Origin: JASSUD01 sp031963445
Lineage (GTDB): Bacteria > Pseudomonadota > Gammaproteobacteria > Burkholderiales > Burkholderiaceae
Direction of reading: 5' to 3'
Assembly (NCBI GenBank): GCA_031963445.1
Contig: JASSUH010000003.1
Coordinates: 1 to 64,000, forward strand
DNA length: 64,000 bases
How positions within the stretch are numbered: the stretch's first letter is position 1; the number at the start of each line of letters is the position of its first letter. Under the pieces are notes generated by a model. That model ran no database searches, was not told where the DNA came from, and worked only from the letters and a program-made list of their open reading frames with translations. The position numbers and the translations under genes were made by a program. Of the stretch, positions 43,508 to 51,388 are shown one piece after another.

Positions 43508-45086
43508 AGTGATTAAAAGGCATATTGGCCTGACTTCGTTAGTGTTTACTGGCTTGGGTTCTATTCTCGGCTCAGGATGGTTATTTGGCGCATGGCGAGC
43601 AGCAAAAATTGCTGGGCCAGCAGCGATTATCGCCTGGCTCATCGGTGCTGTCGTGATTCTGATGATTGCACTCACTTACGCAGAACTCGGCGCAATGTTC
43701 CCACAATCAGGCGGCATGGTGCGCTATGCCTATTATTCGCACGGCCCACTCACGGGGTTTATTAGTGCCTGGGCGAATTGGATTGCTATCGTTTCCGTCA
43801 TTCCGATTGAAGCTGAGGCGTCCATTCAATATATGAGTTCATGGCGCTGGCAGTGGGCGCAAAATCTGTATGCAGATGGTTCATTGCAGCCCTTAGGTTT
43901 GGTGCTCTCAGGTGGGCTGATTATTATTTATTTTTTATTAAATTATTGGGGTGCCAAGGCGCTGCTGCGAGCCAATTTTGCTATCACAATTTTTAAATTT
44001 GCTGTCCCAATCATTACTGCGGTTATGTTGATAGTCAGTAGCTGGCATTCAACCCATTTCGACGCTTACAGCGCAAATCATTTTGCCCCGTATGGCTGGT
44101 CGGCGATTTTAACGGCGGTAGCCACTAGTGGGATTGTGATGGCTTTTAATGGTTTCCAAAGCCCAATTAACCTTGCCGGTGAAGCAAAAAATCCGACTTG
44201 GAATGTGCCATTTGCCGTGATTAGCTCAATTTTGATTGCGCTGGTGATGTACATACTCTTGCAGTTAGCTTTCATTAGCGCAGTAGCGCCAGCCGATGTG
44301 GCAGGAGGATGGAATAACCTAGAGTTCAGTTCGCCTTTTGCCCAACTTGCCATTGCATTCAATTTAAATTGGCTAGCGATGCTGTTGTATCTGGATGCGT
44401 TTGCCAGTCCAAGCGGAACAGGCATCATCTATATGGCCACGACGTCGCGGATGATTTATGCGTTAGAGCGCAATCATACGTTGCCAAGGATTTTTGGTCG
44501 GGTTCATCCACTGTATGGCGTGCCACGCCCCGCCATGTGGCTCAATCTTGGTGTAGCTTTTCTGTTTATGTTTTTTTTCCGTGGCTGGAGTGCATTAGCT
44601 GCGGTTATTTCGGTAATGACGGTGATTTCCTACCTCACAGGGTCAATCAGCTTAATGGCGTTGCGCCGCTCTTCACCCGCACTTAAATGGCCGTTGCGTA
44701 TTCCAGGTATGCCGTTGATTGCGCCATGCGCGTTTATTCTGGCCTCGTTGATTCTGTACGGCGCGCATTGGCCGCTAACCGGGGAAATTATTCTACTGAT
44801 TGTGGTTGCACTGCCTTTCTATTTTTATTACCAACATAAAGACAATCGAACGAATCATCCGTGGGGCATTGCGCTTAAGAGCGCAGCGTGGCTGATAACT
44901 TATCTGCCGATTATGGCGTTAGTATCGTATTGTGGAAGTACGCAGTTCGGTGGCAAAAACTTTATCCCCTTTGGTTGGGATATCGTCATTGTTATGAGTT
45001 TGTCGTTGATTTTCTATGCTTGGGGGATTCGGAGCGCCTACCCAATAGGATGGAATGAAGGTACGGCTCAGGCTCAACACAGCTAA
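43500..45086 (+). CDS. APC-family amino-acid permease
   Basis: 528 aa from the ATG at 43500, which follows AAGGAAGG; an upstream in-frame start lacks a site. About twelve membrane segments. The first carries GLGSILGSGWLFG, the unwound G-rich substrate-binding helix of APC transporters, and residues 60-100 hold the YAELGAMFPQSGGMVRYAYY signature. The substrate cannot be told from sequence. It is higher in GC than the flanking genes and looks like a captured chromosomal gene. Amino-acid uptake would help an auxotrophic host-dependent bacterium. Confidence 0.88.
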   Translation: MDKVIKRHIGLTSLVFTGLGSILGSGWLFGAWRAAKIAGPAAIIAWLIGAVVILMIALTYAELGAMFPQSGGMVRYAYYSHGPLTGFISAWANWIAIVSVIPIEAEASIQYMSSWRWQWAQNLYADGSLQPLGLVLSGGLIIIYFLLNYWGAKALLRANFAITIFKFAVPIITAVMLIVSSWHSTHFDAYSANHFAPYGWSAILTAVATSGIVMAFNGFQSPINLAGEAKNPTWNVPFAVISSILIALVMYILLQLAFISAVAPADVAGGWNNLEFSSPFAQLAIAFNLNWLAMLLYLDAFASPSGTGIIYMATTSRMIYALERNHTLPRIFGRVHPLYGVPRPAMWLNLGVAFLFMFFFRGWSALAAVISVMTVISYLTGSISLMALRRSSPALKWPLRIPGMPLIAPCAFILASLILYGAHWPLTGEIILLIVVALPFYFYYQHKDNRTNHPWGIALKSAAWLITYLPIMALVSYCGSTQFGGKNFIPFGWDIVIVMSLSLIFYAWGIRSAYPIGWNEGTAQAQHS

Positions 45087-45108
45087 GACGGCACGCTGAT
45101 TGATCGCG

Positions 45109-45146
45109 ATAACCATGCCGATGCCCATCTGGCATGGTTATTTATT
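45109..45146 (+). terminator. Terminator after the permease
   Basis: ATAACCATGCC (45109-45119) pairs perfectly with GGCATGGTTAT (45131-45141) around an 11-base loop, followed by TTATT. Confidence 0.7.
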
Positions 45147-45387
45147 AGGTTTCGCTTTTGGCTAATTTTCCTCAGAAACTTTGCTAGAAGTGGGACTTAA
45201 TGGGGTGCTGTAGGGGTTATTTACTATAAATAGCCCCCATTTCATACTTTATTAAAATTATTGTAATAAAGTATCATTTAAATTAAATTCTCTGGAGGGA
45301 ATTTTTTGAACTTTACTGAACTACTATATTTGGTTTGGTAAAAAACGTGATTCTACTGGTTGTTTGTATTTAAAATGGCATGGCGTA
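45142..45387 (+). promoter_or_regulatory. Upstream region of the FlhDC-like regulators, with possible leader peptide
   Basis: The region holds a GGAGGG ribosome-binding site (about 45294-45299). About seven bases later a TTG opens an 11-codon frame (MNFTELLYLVW then stop), which ends about 50 bases before the regulator start. Repeated TTTATTA/AATAAAG stretches lie before it. A small translated leader is possible but unproven; no strong site precedes the regulator start itself. Confidence 0.35.
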
Positions 45388-46005
45388 ATGATAAAAAATC
45401 TCAACATAGAGACAACGACAGAGCAAAATCAATTAATAGCCAAAAATATCTACGAATTAGATCTAGCTCTATGGCGTTCCCTAAAAGAATTAGCTTGCCA
45501 AGCGCCTAATCTAGCCACCCACCAATTTCAAATTACAGCAGAAACGGCTCAACATTTCGCTCAAGCCGATGAAGAAAAATTAGGTAAGCTCGCCTCTAAA
45601 ACTCTCCTTTCTTTCAAAATAAGAACTTCAGAAAAAGAACTGATTGATTATTTAAAGCAATCCTCTAATCTGCACAGAGAAAAAATTAATCTTGTCAAAC
45701 AAGATTTGAATTTTCTCTACTGGCACACCGTAAAAAAAATAATGATAACTAATGCGGATATTGCCCTTTTACGTTTTGATATCTCACCAGAGTTGGCAGA
45801 AGCGATAGCGCAAGCCAATGATGGTCAATTAATTCAGTTAGCCACTACAATTCCCGTTCAGTTTTCTCTTCGCTATGAAGAAAAAACTGCGCTTGCTATC
45901 TTGGCAAGTAATCGCTATAAAGACGCGGCTTATAAAAAAAATTTATTAATTTTAAATTTAGCGTATGAGAAGGTATCAGGACGATCAATGGAAAGAAGCC
46001 TATGA
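45388..46005 (+). CDS. FlhD-like regulator with two tandem FlhD-type units
   Basis: 205 aa from the ATG at 45388 (a TTG eight codons earlier is possible). Residues about 21-90 and 104-173 align with each other: DLALWRSLKELA against DLNFLYWHTVKKIM, ITAETAQHFAQADEEKLGKL against ISPELAEAIAQANDGQLIQL, and LSFKIRTSEKE against VQFSLRYEEKT. Each resembles FlhD (about 115 aa), with the second closer. FlhD works as a dimer with FlhC; here the dimer appears fused. SetD and AcaD are single-unit relatives that activate conjugation of SXT and IncC elements. Overlaps the FlhC-like gene by 41 bases, upstream of the tra operon. Confidence 0.75.
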   Translation: MIKNLNIETTTEQNQLIAKNIYELDLALWRSLKELACQAPNLATHQFQITAETAQHFAQADEEKLGKLASKTLLSFKIRTSEKELIDYLKQSSNLHREKINLVKQDLNFLYWHTVKKIMITNADIALLRFDISPELAEAIAQANDGQLIQLATTIPVQFSLRYEEKTALAILASNRYKDAAYKKNLLILNLAYEKVSGRSMERSL

Positions 46006-46504
46006 AATGGCCTTGCGGGGTTATTGCGTATCGGCTATTTCACGGCAAACAGGTATTTTTACTCAACACTGCCGTGATTTTTTTAACATATTAGTAGCTC
46101 TGGGCCACGACGTTCAGCCTAAAAAACGCTTAAAAACAAGTACCGCGTTAATGCGTAATGGCAAAGATAAAATAGAAGCCTCTTTATTTATGCTGATTTA
46201 TATGGCGTTGGGTAAGCAGGCGGTCTATGAATCTATCAAGCGCCCCATTTTAGAGGCTGCATTTACCCTATATTGCGAAATTCAAGAAGAAATTCAAACG
46301 TCAGATTCAAAAAGCATCCCCACGATTAATGAAGCGTGGGCTATCGCGTGCGAACTTCTAGACGAAACGGCATATATGCGCCATTGCTGCACTTGTCCAC
46401 TGCCTTATTTCATGGCGGATAAGCAATATACGACAATTGTTTGCCCTTTTTGCCTCCCCAAAAATAAGCATCAACCCTCCTTTTCTCGTACACGCGCCCA
46501 TTAA
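45965..46504 (+). CDS. FlhC-like transcriptional activator (SetC/AcaC type)
   Basis: A 179-aa protein. The N-terminal helices (WKEAYEMALRGYCVSAISRQTGI) match the DNA-binding half of FlhC, and the C-terminal half has the four-Cys zinc site: HCCTCPLPYF with Cys 141/142 and 144, and VCPFC with Cys 160 and 163. With FlhD-type partners FlhC activates sigma70 promoters; in SXT/R391 and IncC the homologues SetCD and AcaCD are master activators of transfer. Position between cargo and the tra operon supports the same job. A hairpin overlaps its 3' end. Confidence 0.82.
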   Translation: MRRYQDDQWKEAYEMALRGYCVSAISRQTGIFTQHCRDFFNILVALGHDVQPKKRLKTSTALMRNGKDKIEASLFMLIYMALGKQAVYESIKRPILEAAFTLYCEIQEEIQTSDSKSIPTINEAWAIACELLDETAYMRHCCTCPLPYFMADKQYTTIVCPFCLPKNKHQPSFSRTRAH

Positions 46505-46513
46505 GCGGGCGCG
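46493..46513 (+). terminator. GC-rich hairpin at the end of the FlhC-like gene
   Basis: CGCGCCC (46493-46499) pairs with GGGCGCG (46507-46513); a T-run follows after GTATGCAC. It separates the regulator pair from the convergent gene ending at 46530. Confidence 0.55.
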
Positions 46514-46529
46514 GTATGCACTTTTTTAC

Positions 46530-47588
46530 TTAGGCTGCGCTAGCCACATCAGGTTTATCAGTATGTAGATTGCTTTGTTTTTCAATTAACGACTGTAAAA
46601 GCACATTCAACTGCTCAAAAAAACGGGTGCCTATCGTTAAAAACCGTGTAAAAAATTCAAATATCGGGCTGGGCGTGGCTTTATGTGCTTCTTGGATATC
46701 GTCTGAAGCTTGGCGACAGGCTTCTAGGTTTGTTTGTATCTTTTGCTTCAACGCGCCATAGGCTTTAGTTGGGACGGTATTGAGATATTCATGCGCAAAT
46801 GTATTGATACTTTTATCGAGAGCGAGAGTATCAAGCTGTTTTAACGTGGCCTGCCACGCATCGAGACATTGCGCGGGAATGGTATCGTATACATCAGCCA
46901 GTACACTCGTCACTTTGCGCAGAGCCTCGGCTATTTTTTCTGTCTTTTCTGTATCTTGGTAGACATTCGCCATGCTTTCATAGAGCTTATGGACTCCTTC
47001 CGAGCTTAATAACGTCATAAAAGATTCAAACAGTGAATCAAGATAACTCGCCTTCTTGTCAGGTAATTCATTCAAATTTTGCAAAGCCTGGCGGCACATT
47101 TCCATATTTTTCTTTGCTTCTTTTCTCAAAATTTTGCTTGCTTTATCAGGCAAGGTATTCAGGTATTCATTGACCAGTTGATATACCCCTTCATCTAATA
47201 CCAAACCATCTAATTTTTGTATCGTGGCCTGCCATGCTCTGAGGTAATCATCCGGTATGGAATCGTATAAATCTCCAAGTGTGCGCAAGGCTTCACTGAG
47301 TGCTTCTACTGCTTTTGCTCTTTTTTCTTGATTGCTATAAAGGGTATGGGCTCCCTCATAGCGTGCGCCTTGTATAACGCGATATTCAGATGAGGTATGA
47401 CTGGGAATGTCATAGCGTTTTTTAAAATGTCCTTGGTCAACCTGATGTTTGAGAATATCTCCAAAAAAAATTTCATACTGCTGCCAGAGTTGATTCGTGG
47501 CGCTACGCGCCGATTCAACAGCATGTAGATCGTTTTTTGGGAAATTGACAGATTGCGCGCTATCTGCGCGTGAGAGGGTTACAGACAT
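46530..47588 (-). CDS. Helical protein with internal duplication (352 aa)
   Basis: Two units of about 110 residues align: LYDSIPDDYLRAWQATIQKL against VYDTIPAQCLDAWQATLKQL, NEYLNTLPDKASKIL against HEYLNTVPTKAYGAL, and MCRQALQNLNE against ACRQASDDIQE. The protein is almost wholly helical and soluble, somewhat phasin-like in feel, with a short N-terminal extension and a hydrophobic FFTRFLTIGTRFFEQLN stretch near the C-terminus. I do not recognise the family. It is divergent from the transfer operon, sharing the intergenic region with the 40-bp palindrome, and might be co-regulated. Confidence 0.7.
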   Translation of the reverse strand: MSVTLSRADSAQSVNFPKNDLHAVESARSATNQLWQQYEIFFGDILKHQVDQGHFKKRYDIPSHTSSEYRVIQGARYEGAHTLYSNQEKRAKAVEALSEALRTLGDLYDSIPDDYLRAWQATIQKLDGLVLDEGVYQLVNEYLNTLPDKASKILRKEAKKNMEMCRQALQNLNELPDKKASYLDSLFESFMTLLSSEGVHKLYESMANVYQDTEKTEKIAEALRKVTSVLADVYDTIPAQCLDAWQATLKQLDTLALDKSINTFAHEYLNTVPTKAYGALKQKIQTNLEACRQASDDIQEAHKATPSPIFEFFTRFLTIGTRFFEQLNVLLQSLIEKQSNLHTDKPDVASAA

Positions 47589-47883
47589 GCTTTCTCCAAC
47601 AGTGAAATAGTGTTCTGCGAATGAGCAAGGCTTGTTTGCGCCTTTTCATTTGCTCGAAAAAACAAGCCTAGCGTTAAAAGAGCAGAAGTAACCACTGTGA
47701 AACCGATCGGTTTCACAGTGGTTACTCGAACACGATTTGATGAAGAATGCGTACTTTCGGCAACGCTACGATGAAGTACGTGTGAAGCATGCAGTGGGTT
47801 TTAGCACCAGGCAGCCTCCTCAGTACCTAATAAAAATATCCACAGAAATATAAATATAAGAGTGGAAGAGGGGAGTGGTCACT
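47589..47883. promoter_or_regulatory. Divergent promoter region of the transfer operon
   Basis: A 295-bp region between the minus-strand helical gene and the first plus-strand transfer gene. It contains the 40-bp perfect palindrome at 47687-47726 and ends in GAGGGGAG, the likely ribosome-binding site for 47884. It is the expected place for the FlhDC-like activator to act. I could not assign -35/-10 boxes with confidence. Confidence 0.55.
47687..47726. promoter_or_regulatory. 40-bp perfect palindrome, likely operator
   Basis: AGTAACCACTGTGAAACCGA is followed at once by its exact reverse complement, with no spacer. There is no T-run, so it is not a typical terminator. It sits about 160 bases before the first transfer gene and 100 bases before the divergent gene. 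A dimeric or tetrameric regulator, possibly the FlhDC-like complex, is the natural ligand; a recombination site is another possibility. Confidence 0.7.
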
Positions 47884-48102
47884 ATGCGTATGAACCGCCA
47901 TAGGTTTTTATTCATTTTCATACCGACCGTAGCGTTTGCTTCTTTTACACAAGCCCAAACACTAGATGTACCTGTGGTAGAGCCGTCATTTTTAGCGGTT
48001 ACGCAATTTGGTATGCCTAGGGATAGCACTTTTGTATTTTGCGAGAGCCAGGATTGCCCAACGCATTCTATAAAACACCTTGCGATTTCCCCCTCTCTGT
48101 AG
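47884..48102 (+). CDS. Small secreted protein, first gene of the transfer operon
   Basis: 72 aa from the ATG at 47884 (GAGGGG about twelve bases upstream; an in-frame GTG at 47875 is too close to it). It has a Sec signal peptide (FLFIFIPTVAFASFTQAQ) and a mature part of about 47 aa with a FVFCESQDCPTHSIKHL segment. The two Cys could form a disulfide with help from the operon's own thioredoxin-like proteins. Family not known to me. Signal and position suggest a periplasmic role at the channel. Confidence 0.6.
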   Translation: MRMNRHRFLFIFIPTVAFASFTQAQTLDVPVVEPSFLAVTQFGMPRDSTFVFCESQDCPTHSIKHLAISPSL

Positions 48103-48201
48103 AAACTGATTCTGAGAAGGAATGAGCGATGGTGCCGGCTATTGCACTACTAAAAACAGGGTCAAAAACACATGAACCCTCCATGCAAAGAAAAAAAATA
48201 A

Positions 48202-48522
48202 ATGAACATGGAAAAAGCCCATTGCCAAGTACCCCTGTGGCACAAGTCGTTGATATATGTCTGTTTGATGGTTTGCCTCATGCTGTTTTGCCAGCACGTC
48301 TTTGCGAGTGATGGGGAATTTTTATCCGAGGCTTCAGGGGGGCTAGAAGGGATTATCAGAGGACACGGCGGGAAGATCGTCGTGTTAGTTGGCCTGGTAT
48401 TCGCCTCTTTTTATACGGCGGTTAAAAAAGATTGGAGCCATTTTTTTAGCATCGTTGGCTTGGCGTTTGGCATTGGTATCGTCATTGGTATTGTGAATAG
48501 AACGTTTACTGCGGTGATTTAA
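48202..48522 (+). CDS. traA: TraA-type propilin
   Basis: A 106-aa protein with a long leader containing LIYVCLMVCLMLFC, a signal-peptidase site near residue 35 (VFA-SDGEF) and a mature part of about 71 residues with two hydrophobic helices (IVVLVGLVFASFYTAV and FFSIVGLAFGIGIVIGIV) around a KKDWSHF loop. This matches F pilin, whose mature form is 70 residues and stacks with phospholipid into the pilus. It precedes traL by 12 bases. The start at 48202 lacks a strong ribosome-binding site; other in-frame starts in the leader are possible. Confidence 0.82.
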   Translation: MNMEKAHCQVPLWHKSLIYVCLMVCLMLFCQHVFASDGEFLSEASGGLEGIIRGHGGKIVVLVGLVFASFYTAVKKDWSHFFSIVGLAFGIGIVIGIVNRTFTAVI

Positions 48523-48534
48523 CGAAGGGCCGCT

Positions 48535-48825
48535 ATGTCGCAATCGAATCTTTCTCATTACATCCCAAGACGCTTAGATGACCCAAGCAAGTTTTTGTTT
48601 TGGGAGTTGGATGTAGCCGCCATTGGGTTTGTTGGTTTGGTGATGGGCGTGCTATCCGGCTTCCCCATATTAGGCTTGGGCTTAGGCGTATCGCTCGCTT
48701 TTTACTACAGCAAACTCAAGGCGGGAAAGCATCCTGGGATGTTGATGCACCTTTTGTATTGGCTCACCGGCTTTATTAGAACGAAGGCTTTACCAGATTC
48801 GCATCTACGTGAATTGAATGGCTAG
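48535..48825 (+). CDS. traL: TraL, pilus assembly membrane protein
   Basis: A 96-aa protein with the TraL pattern: an YIPRRLDDPSKFLFWELD start, then two adjacent membrane segments (AAIGFVGLVMGVLSG and ILGLGLGVSLAFYYSKL). It corresponds to VirB3 and sits in the inner membrane near the assembly ATPase TraC. Size matches F TraL (91 aa). Packed between traA and traE. Confidence 0.9.
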   Translation: MSQSNLSHYIPRRLDDPSKFLFWELDVAAIGFVGLVMGVLSGFPILGLGLGVSLAFYYSKLKAGKHPGMLMHLLYWLTGFIRTKALPDSHLRELNG

Positions 48826-48839
48826 CGGGGACAGGGCCT

Positions 48840-49433
48840 ATGTCACCTGATATTGCGCAAAACGAACGAGATGTCCTTAAAGCCCAAGTGCGTTTTCATC
48901 GCACGATGAATGGAGGCTTGTTAGTTATCCTCTTCACGCATCTGCTGTTACTCGGTTTTGTCGTGATGCGTGACACCACCCGCATAGTTCCACCGGAGAT
49001 AAGACGCCCCTATGAAATAGGCGCGAACCACGCGAACAAGGAATATCTGTTCGATATGGCGAATTACGTACTGGATAAGGTGCTGACGGTCACGCCGGAG
49101 ACGGTGGATTACAACAATAGTGTGATTTTCAAAATGGCGCATCCAGATGGATATGCCTATTTACACACGGTGTTGGATGCAGCTGCACAACAACTTAAAC
49201 GAGACCGTATCACGACGATTTGGGTGCCGCGTAATGAGTCTGTCATCGCTTCTTCAATGCAAGTGCGTGTCACGGGAAAGCTCAAAACCTTTATGGCAGA
49301 CAAACTAACTTCGGAGCGAGAGAAAGAGTATCTCGTTCAATTTACCCTGACCGTATCTGGGCGGTTATATGTGCTTAAGATTGAAGAAATTACCAAAAAG
49401 AATGCTGCTGTGCGCGCTGTTGGTGAGTTTTGA
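48840..49433 (+). CDS. traE: TraE, channel protein of the VirB5/TraE group
   Basis: A 197-aa protein with one N-terminal membrane anchor (about residues 24-42, GLLVILFTHLLLLGFVVM) and a periplasmic domain with VPPEIRRPYEIGANHANKEYL, typical of F TraE (188 aa). Needed for pilus tip or base assembly. Its 3' end overlaps the traK start by about 65 bases, if the upstream traK start is right. Confidence 0.9.
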   Translation: MSPDIAQNERDVLKAQVRFHRTMNGGLLVILFTHLLLLGFVVMRDTTRIVPPEIRRPYEIGANHANKEYLFDMANYVLDKVLTVTPETVDYNNSVIFKMAHPDGYAYLHTVLDAAAQQLKRDRITTIWVPRNESVIASSMQVRVTGKLKTFMADKLTSEREKEYLVQFTLTVSGRLYVLKIEEITKKNAAVRAVGEF

Positions 49434-50100
49434 AGTGAATGCCTCGCAAGTCATCGAGCATGCGGAGCAACAACACCAGCAAGCCACGATGTCAGCGCAT
49501 GAGCAAAACCGTTTAGCGATTGAAGGACGCCGTATTACGCATGTGGTGCCATCGCAAAAAGGCGTGATTACGGTTGTTAAAGACGAAGCGCAAGGCGCGC
49601 TGTATTTTGCATTGGCACAGGACAAAGCCAATCACGGCACGGTTACTTTATTTGTGTCAGATAACCAAGGCGTGACTTACAAACTGATTCTTACACCGCG
49701 CCCAGTAGCCGGGGAAGAAATCATTTTGCGTCCTCCTGCGAAGCAATACACCGCACCATCAAGCCGCAATCAGCATGCACTTGCTTACCAGCGCCGTATC
49801 AAAGATTTGATGTTGGGCATGACAGATGAGCCATTCCAGGATAAAACCAACACCACCTCCATTAATAAAGTGGTACCGCTTTGGAAAGAAAGCCATCTTG
49901 TTTTGCTCACGCGCTATAGCGCCCAAGAATTGATCGGGGAGAAATACCAACTCACTAATATTTCTCCTTCTGCAATGACTTTGGTCGAACAGGAATTTTA
50001 TCGCCCTGGTGTACAGGCTATTGCCGTGGAATATCACACATTAAACCCTGGGGATTCCACACCCGTTTTTATTGTGCGTGAGCGGCATCATGATGAGTGA
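49369..50100 (+). CDS. traK: TraK, outer-membrane core complex secretin-like protein
   Basis: A 243-aa protein. The GTG at 49369 is preferred because it gives a complete Sec signal (RLKKLPKRMLLCALLVSFEV); the ATG at 49402 would leave no basic n-region. The rest is a beta-rich VirB9-like domain. TraK joins TraV and TraB to form the core complex spanning periplasm and outer membrane. It overlaps both neighbours. F TraK is 242 aa. Confidence 0.87.
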   Translation: MCLRLKKLPKRMLLCALLVSFEVNASQVIEHAEQQHQQATMSAHEQNRLAIEGRRITHVVPSQKGVITVVKDEAQGALYFALAQDKANHGTVTLFVSDNQGVTYKLILTPRPVAGEEIILRPPAKQYTAPSSRNQHALAYQRRIKDLMLGMTDEPFQDKTNTTSINKVVPLWKESHLVLLTRYSAQELIGEKYQLTNISPSAMTLVEQEFYRPGVQAIAVEYHTLNPGDSTPVFIVRERHHDE

Positions 50101-51388
50101 CCCAAACGAACAAACGAAGAAACGCCAGCGTGTGATCATCGGGAGTGTAGTGGGGGGGATGGGCCTATTAGTGGTGATGGGGATGTTTTTATTTGATGAA
50201 GGCCCTAAAGCCTTCCGTGAAAAGCCTCAAACCGTGACGTTGCCCATGCCTGGCAGCATTGAAGATAGAGAGGCTTGGCGCTCCCAAGAAGCGGCCAGAG
50301 GCAAGGCCACAGAAAGCCTTGTGCGAGAAATACAAGAACAACTTAAAGCGCAAAAAGAAAACAGCAGCGACTTAGCTAAAAAAATAGAGGCACTGAAAGC
50401 CGCCAAAAACAGCGATAAATATACATCGCAAGCGCCGTTTTCTACCCCCCCTTATGGGGTGCCTAACGTTCCGTTGCCACCTGGCATAGATATGGGTTCG
50501 ATGGGCGAGCCAGTATTGCCGATACCTGCTAAGACAGAGCCTAGCATTACGCTAAACGCCCCCATTACACCCAGTATTGAGCCGCAGCGTGAGTTAGAAA
50601 TTATTACGTTTAGCGAGGGTGAGGGATCTTCCGTTCCTGAGGCTAATGAGGGTGATAGCAAGCATCAAAGCTTTTCCTCAGAAAGTAAGCAAGGTGCCAT
50701 CGAATTTATCCCCGCAGGCTCTTTTGTGCGCGTTGCGATGCTCAACGGGGCGGATGTCCCGACTGGAGGGCAGGCACAAAGCAATCCCTTGCCCGTTGCG
50801 CTGCATGTGCTGGATGCGGCAAGCCTTGCGAACAAGCACCAATTGGATATCAAAGATTGCCGATTTATCGCGGCTGCGTGGGGCGATTTATCGTCCGAAC
50901 GCATGATGGGGCGCACTGAGTCGCTGACCTGCATCATTAATGGCGAAACCGTAGAAATGGACGTCAAAGGCCAGATTATCGGAGAAGACGGCAAAGCCGG
51001 GGTACGCGGTCGCTTAGTAACCAAGCAAGGTCAATTGCTCGCGAATGCCTTATTTGCCGGTGCACTTTCTGGCGTAGGTAAAGCCTTCTCGCAATCGGCC
51101 TCTATTACGACCGCAGGCGGGGGAGGGGTGACGCAAATGCCCGACTCTAAAAAGATCGGGCAGGCGGTGGCCGGTGAAGGGGTAGGGAGCGCCGCCAATA
51201 TGCTTGCACAGTATTACCTAAAAGCCGCCGATAAGTTATTTCCCGTGCTGGAAACGGATGGGGGGCGCACGGTCGAGGTCTTAATTACTAAAGGGGCTGT
51301 TTATAAAGGCTCCGCCAACGTACACCAAGAATACAAAAACCTATTAAAGCGTAATGCTGTAGATCCAAGAAGGTATCAAGATGATTAA
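50090..51388 (+). CDS. traB: TraB, core complex protein of the VirB10 type
   Basis: About 432 aa from the ATG at 50090 (one at 50093 is equally possible), overlapping the traK stop. Residues about 13-35 form the inner-membrane anchor, followed by a coiled coil (about 60-105), a Pro-rich periplasmic stretch and the C-terminal VirB10/TraB beta-barrel domain (GSFVRVAMLNGADVPTGG, then LKIKDCRFIAAAWGD-like sequence). It spans both membranes and transmits energy. F TraB is 475 aa. Confidence 0.92.
   Translation: MMSDPNEQTKKRQRVIIGSVVGGMGLLVVMGMFLFDEGPKAFREKPQTVTLPMPGSIEDREAWRSQEAARGKATESLVREIQEQLKAQKENSSDLAKKIEALKAAKNSDKYTSQAPFSTPPYGVPNVPLPPGIDMGSMGEPVLPIPAKTEPSITLNAPITPSIEPQRELEIITFSEGEGSSVPEANEGDSKHQSFSSESKQGAIEFIPAGSFVRVAMLNGADVPTGGQAQSNPLPVALHVLDAASLANKHQLDIKDCRFIAAAWGDLSSERMMGRTESLTCIINGETVEMDVKGQIIGEDGKAGVRGRLVTKQGQLLANALFAGALSGVGKAFSQSASITTAGGGGVTQMPDSKKIGQAVAGEGVGSAANMLAQYYLKAADKLFPVLETDGGRTVEVLITKGAVYKGSANVHQEYKNLLKRNAVDPRRYQDD

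Noticed and set aside
48129..48311. 60-codon frame before and over the pilin gene
   Set aside because: Its second half is an out-of-frame reading of traA and it has no recognisable features, although an AGAAGGAATGAG site precedes it.
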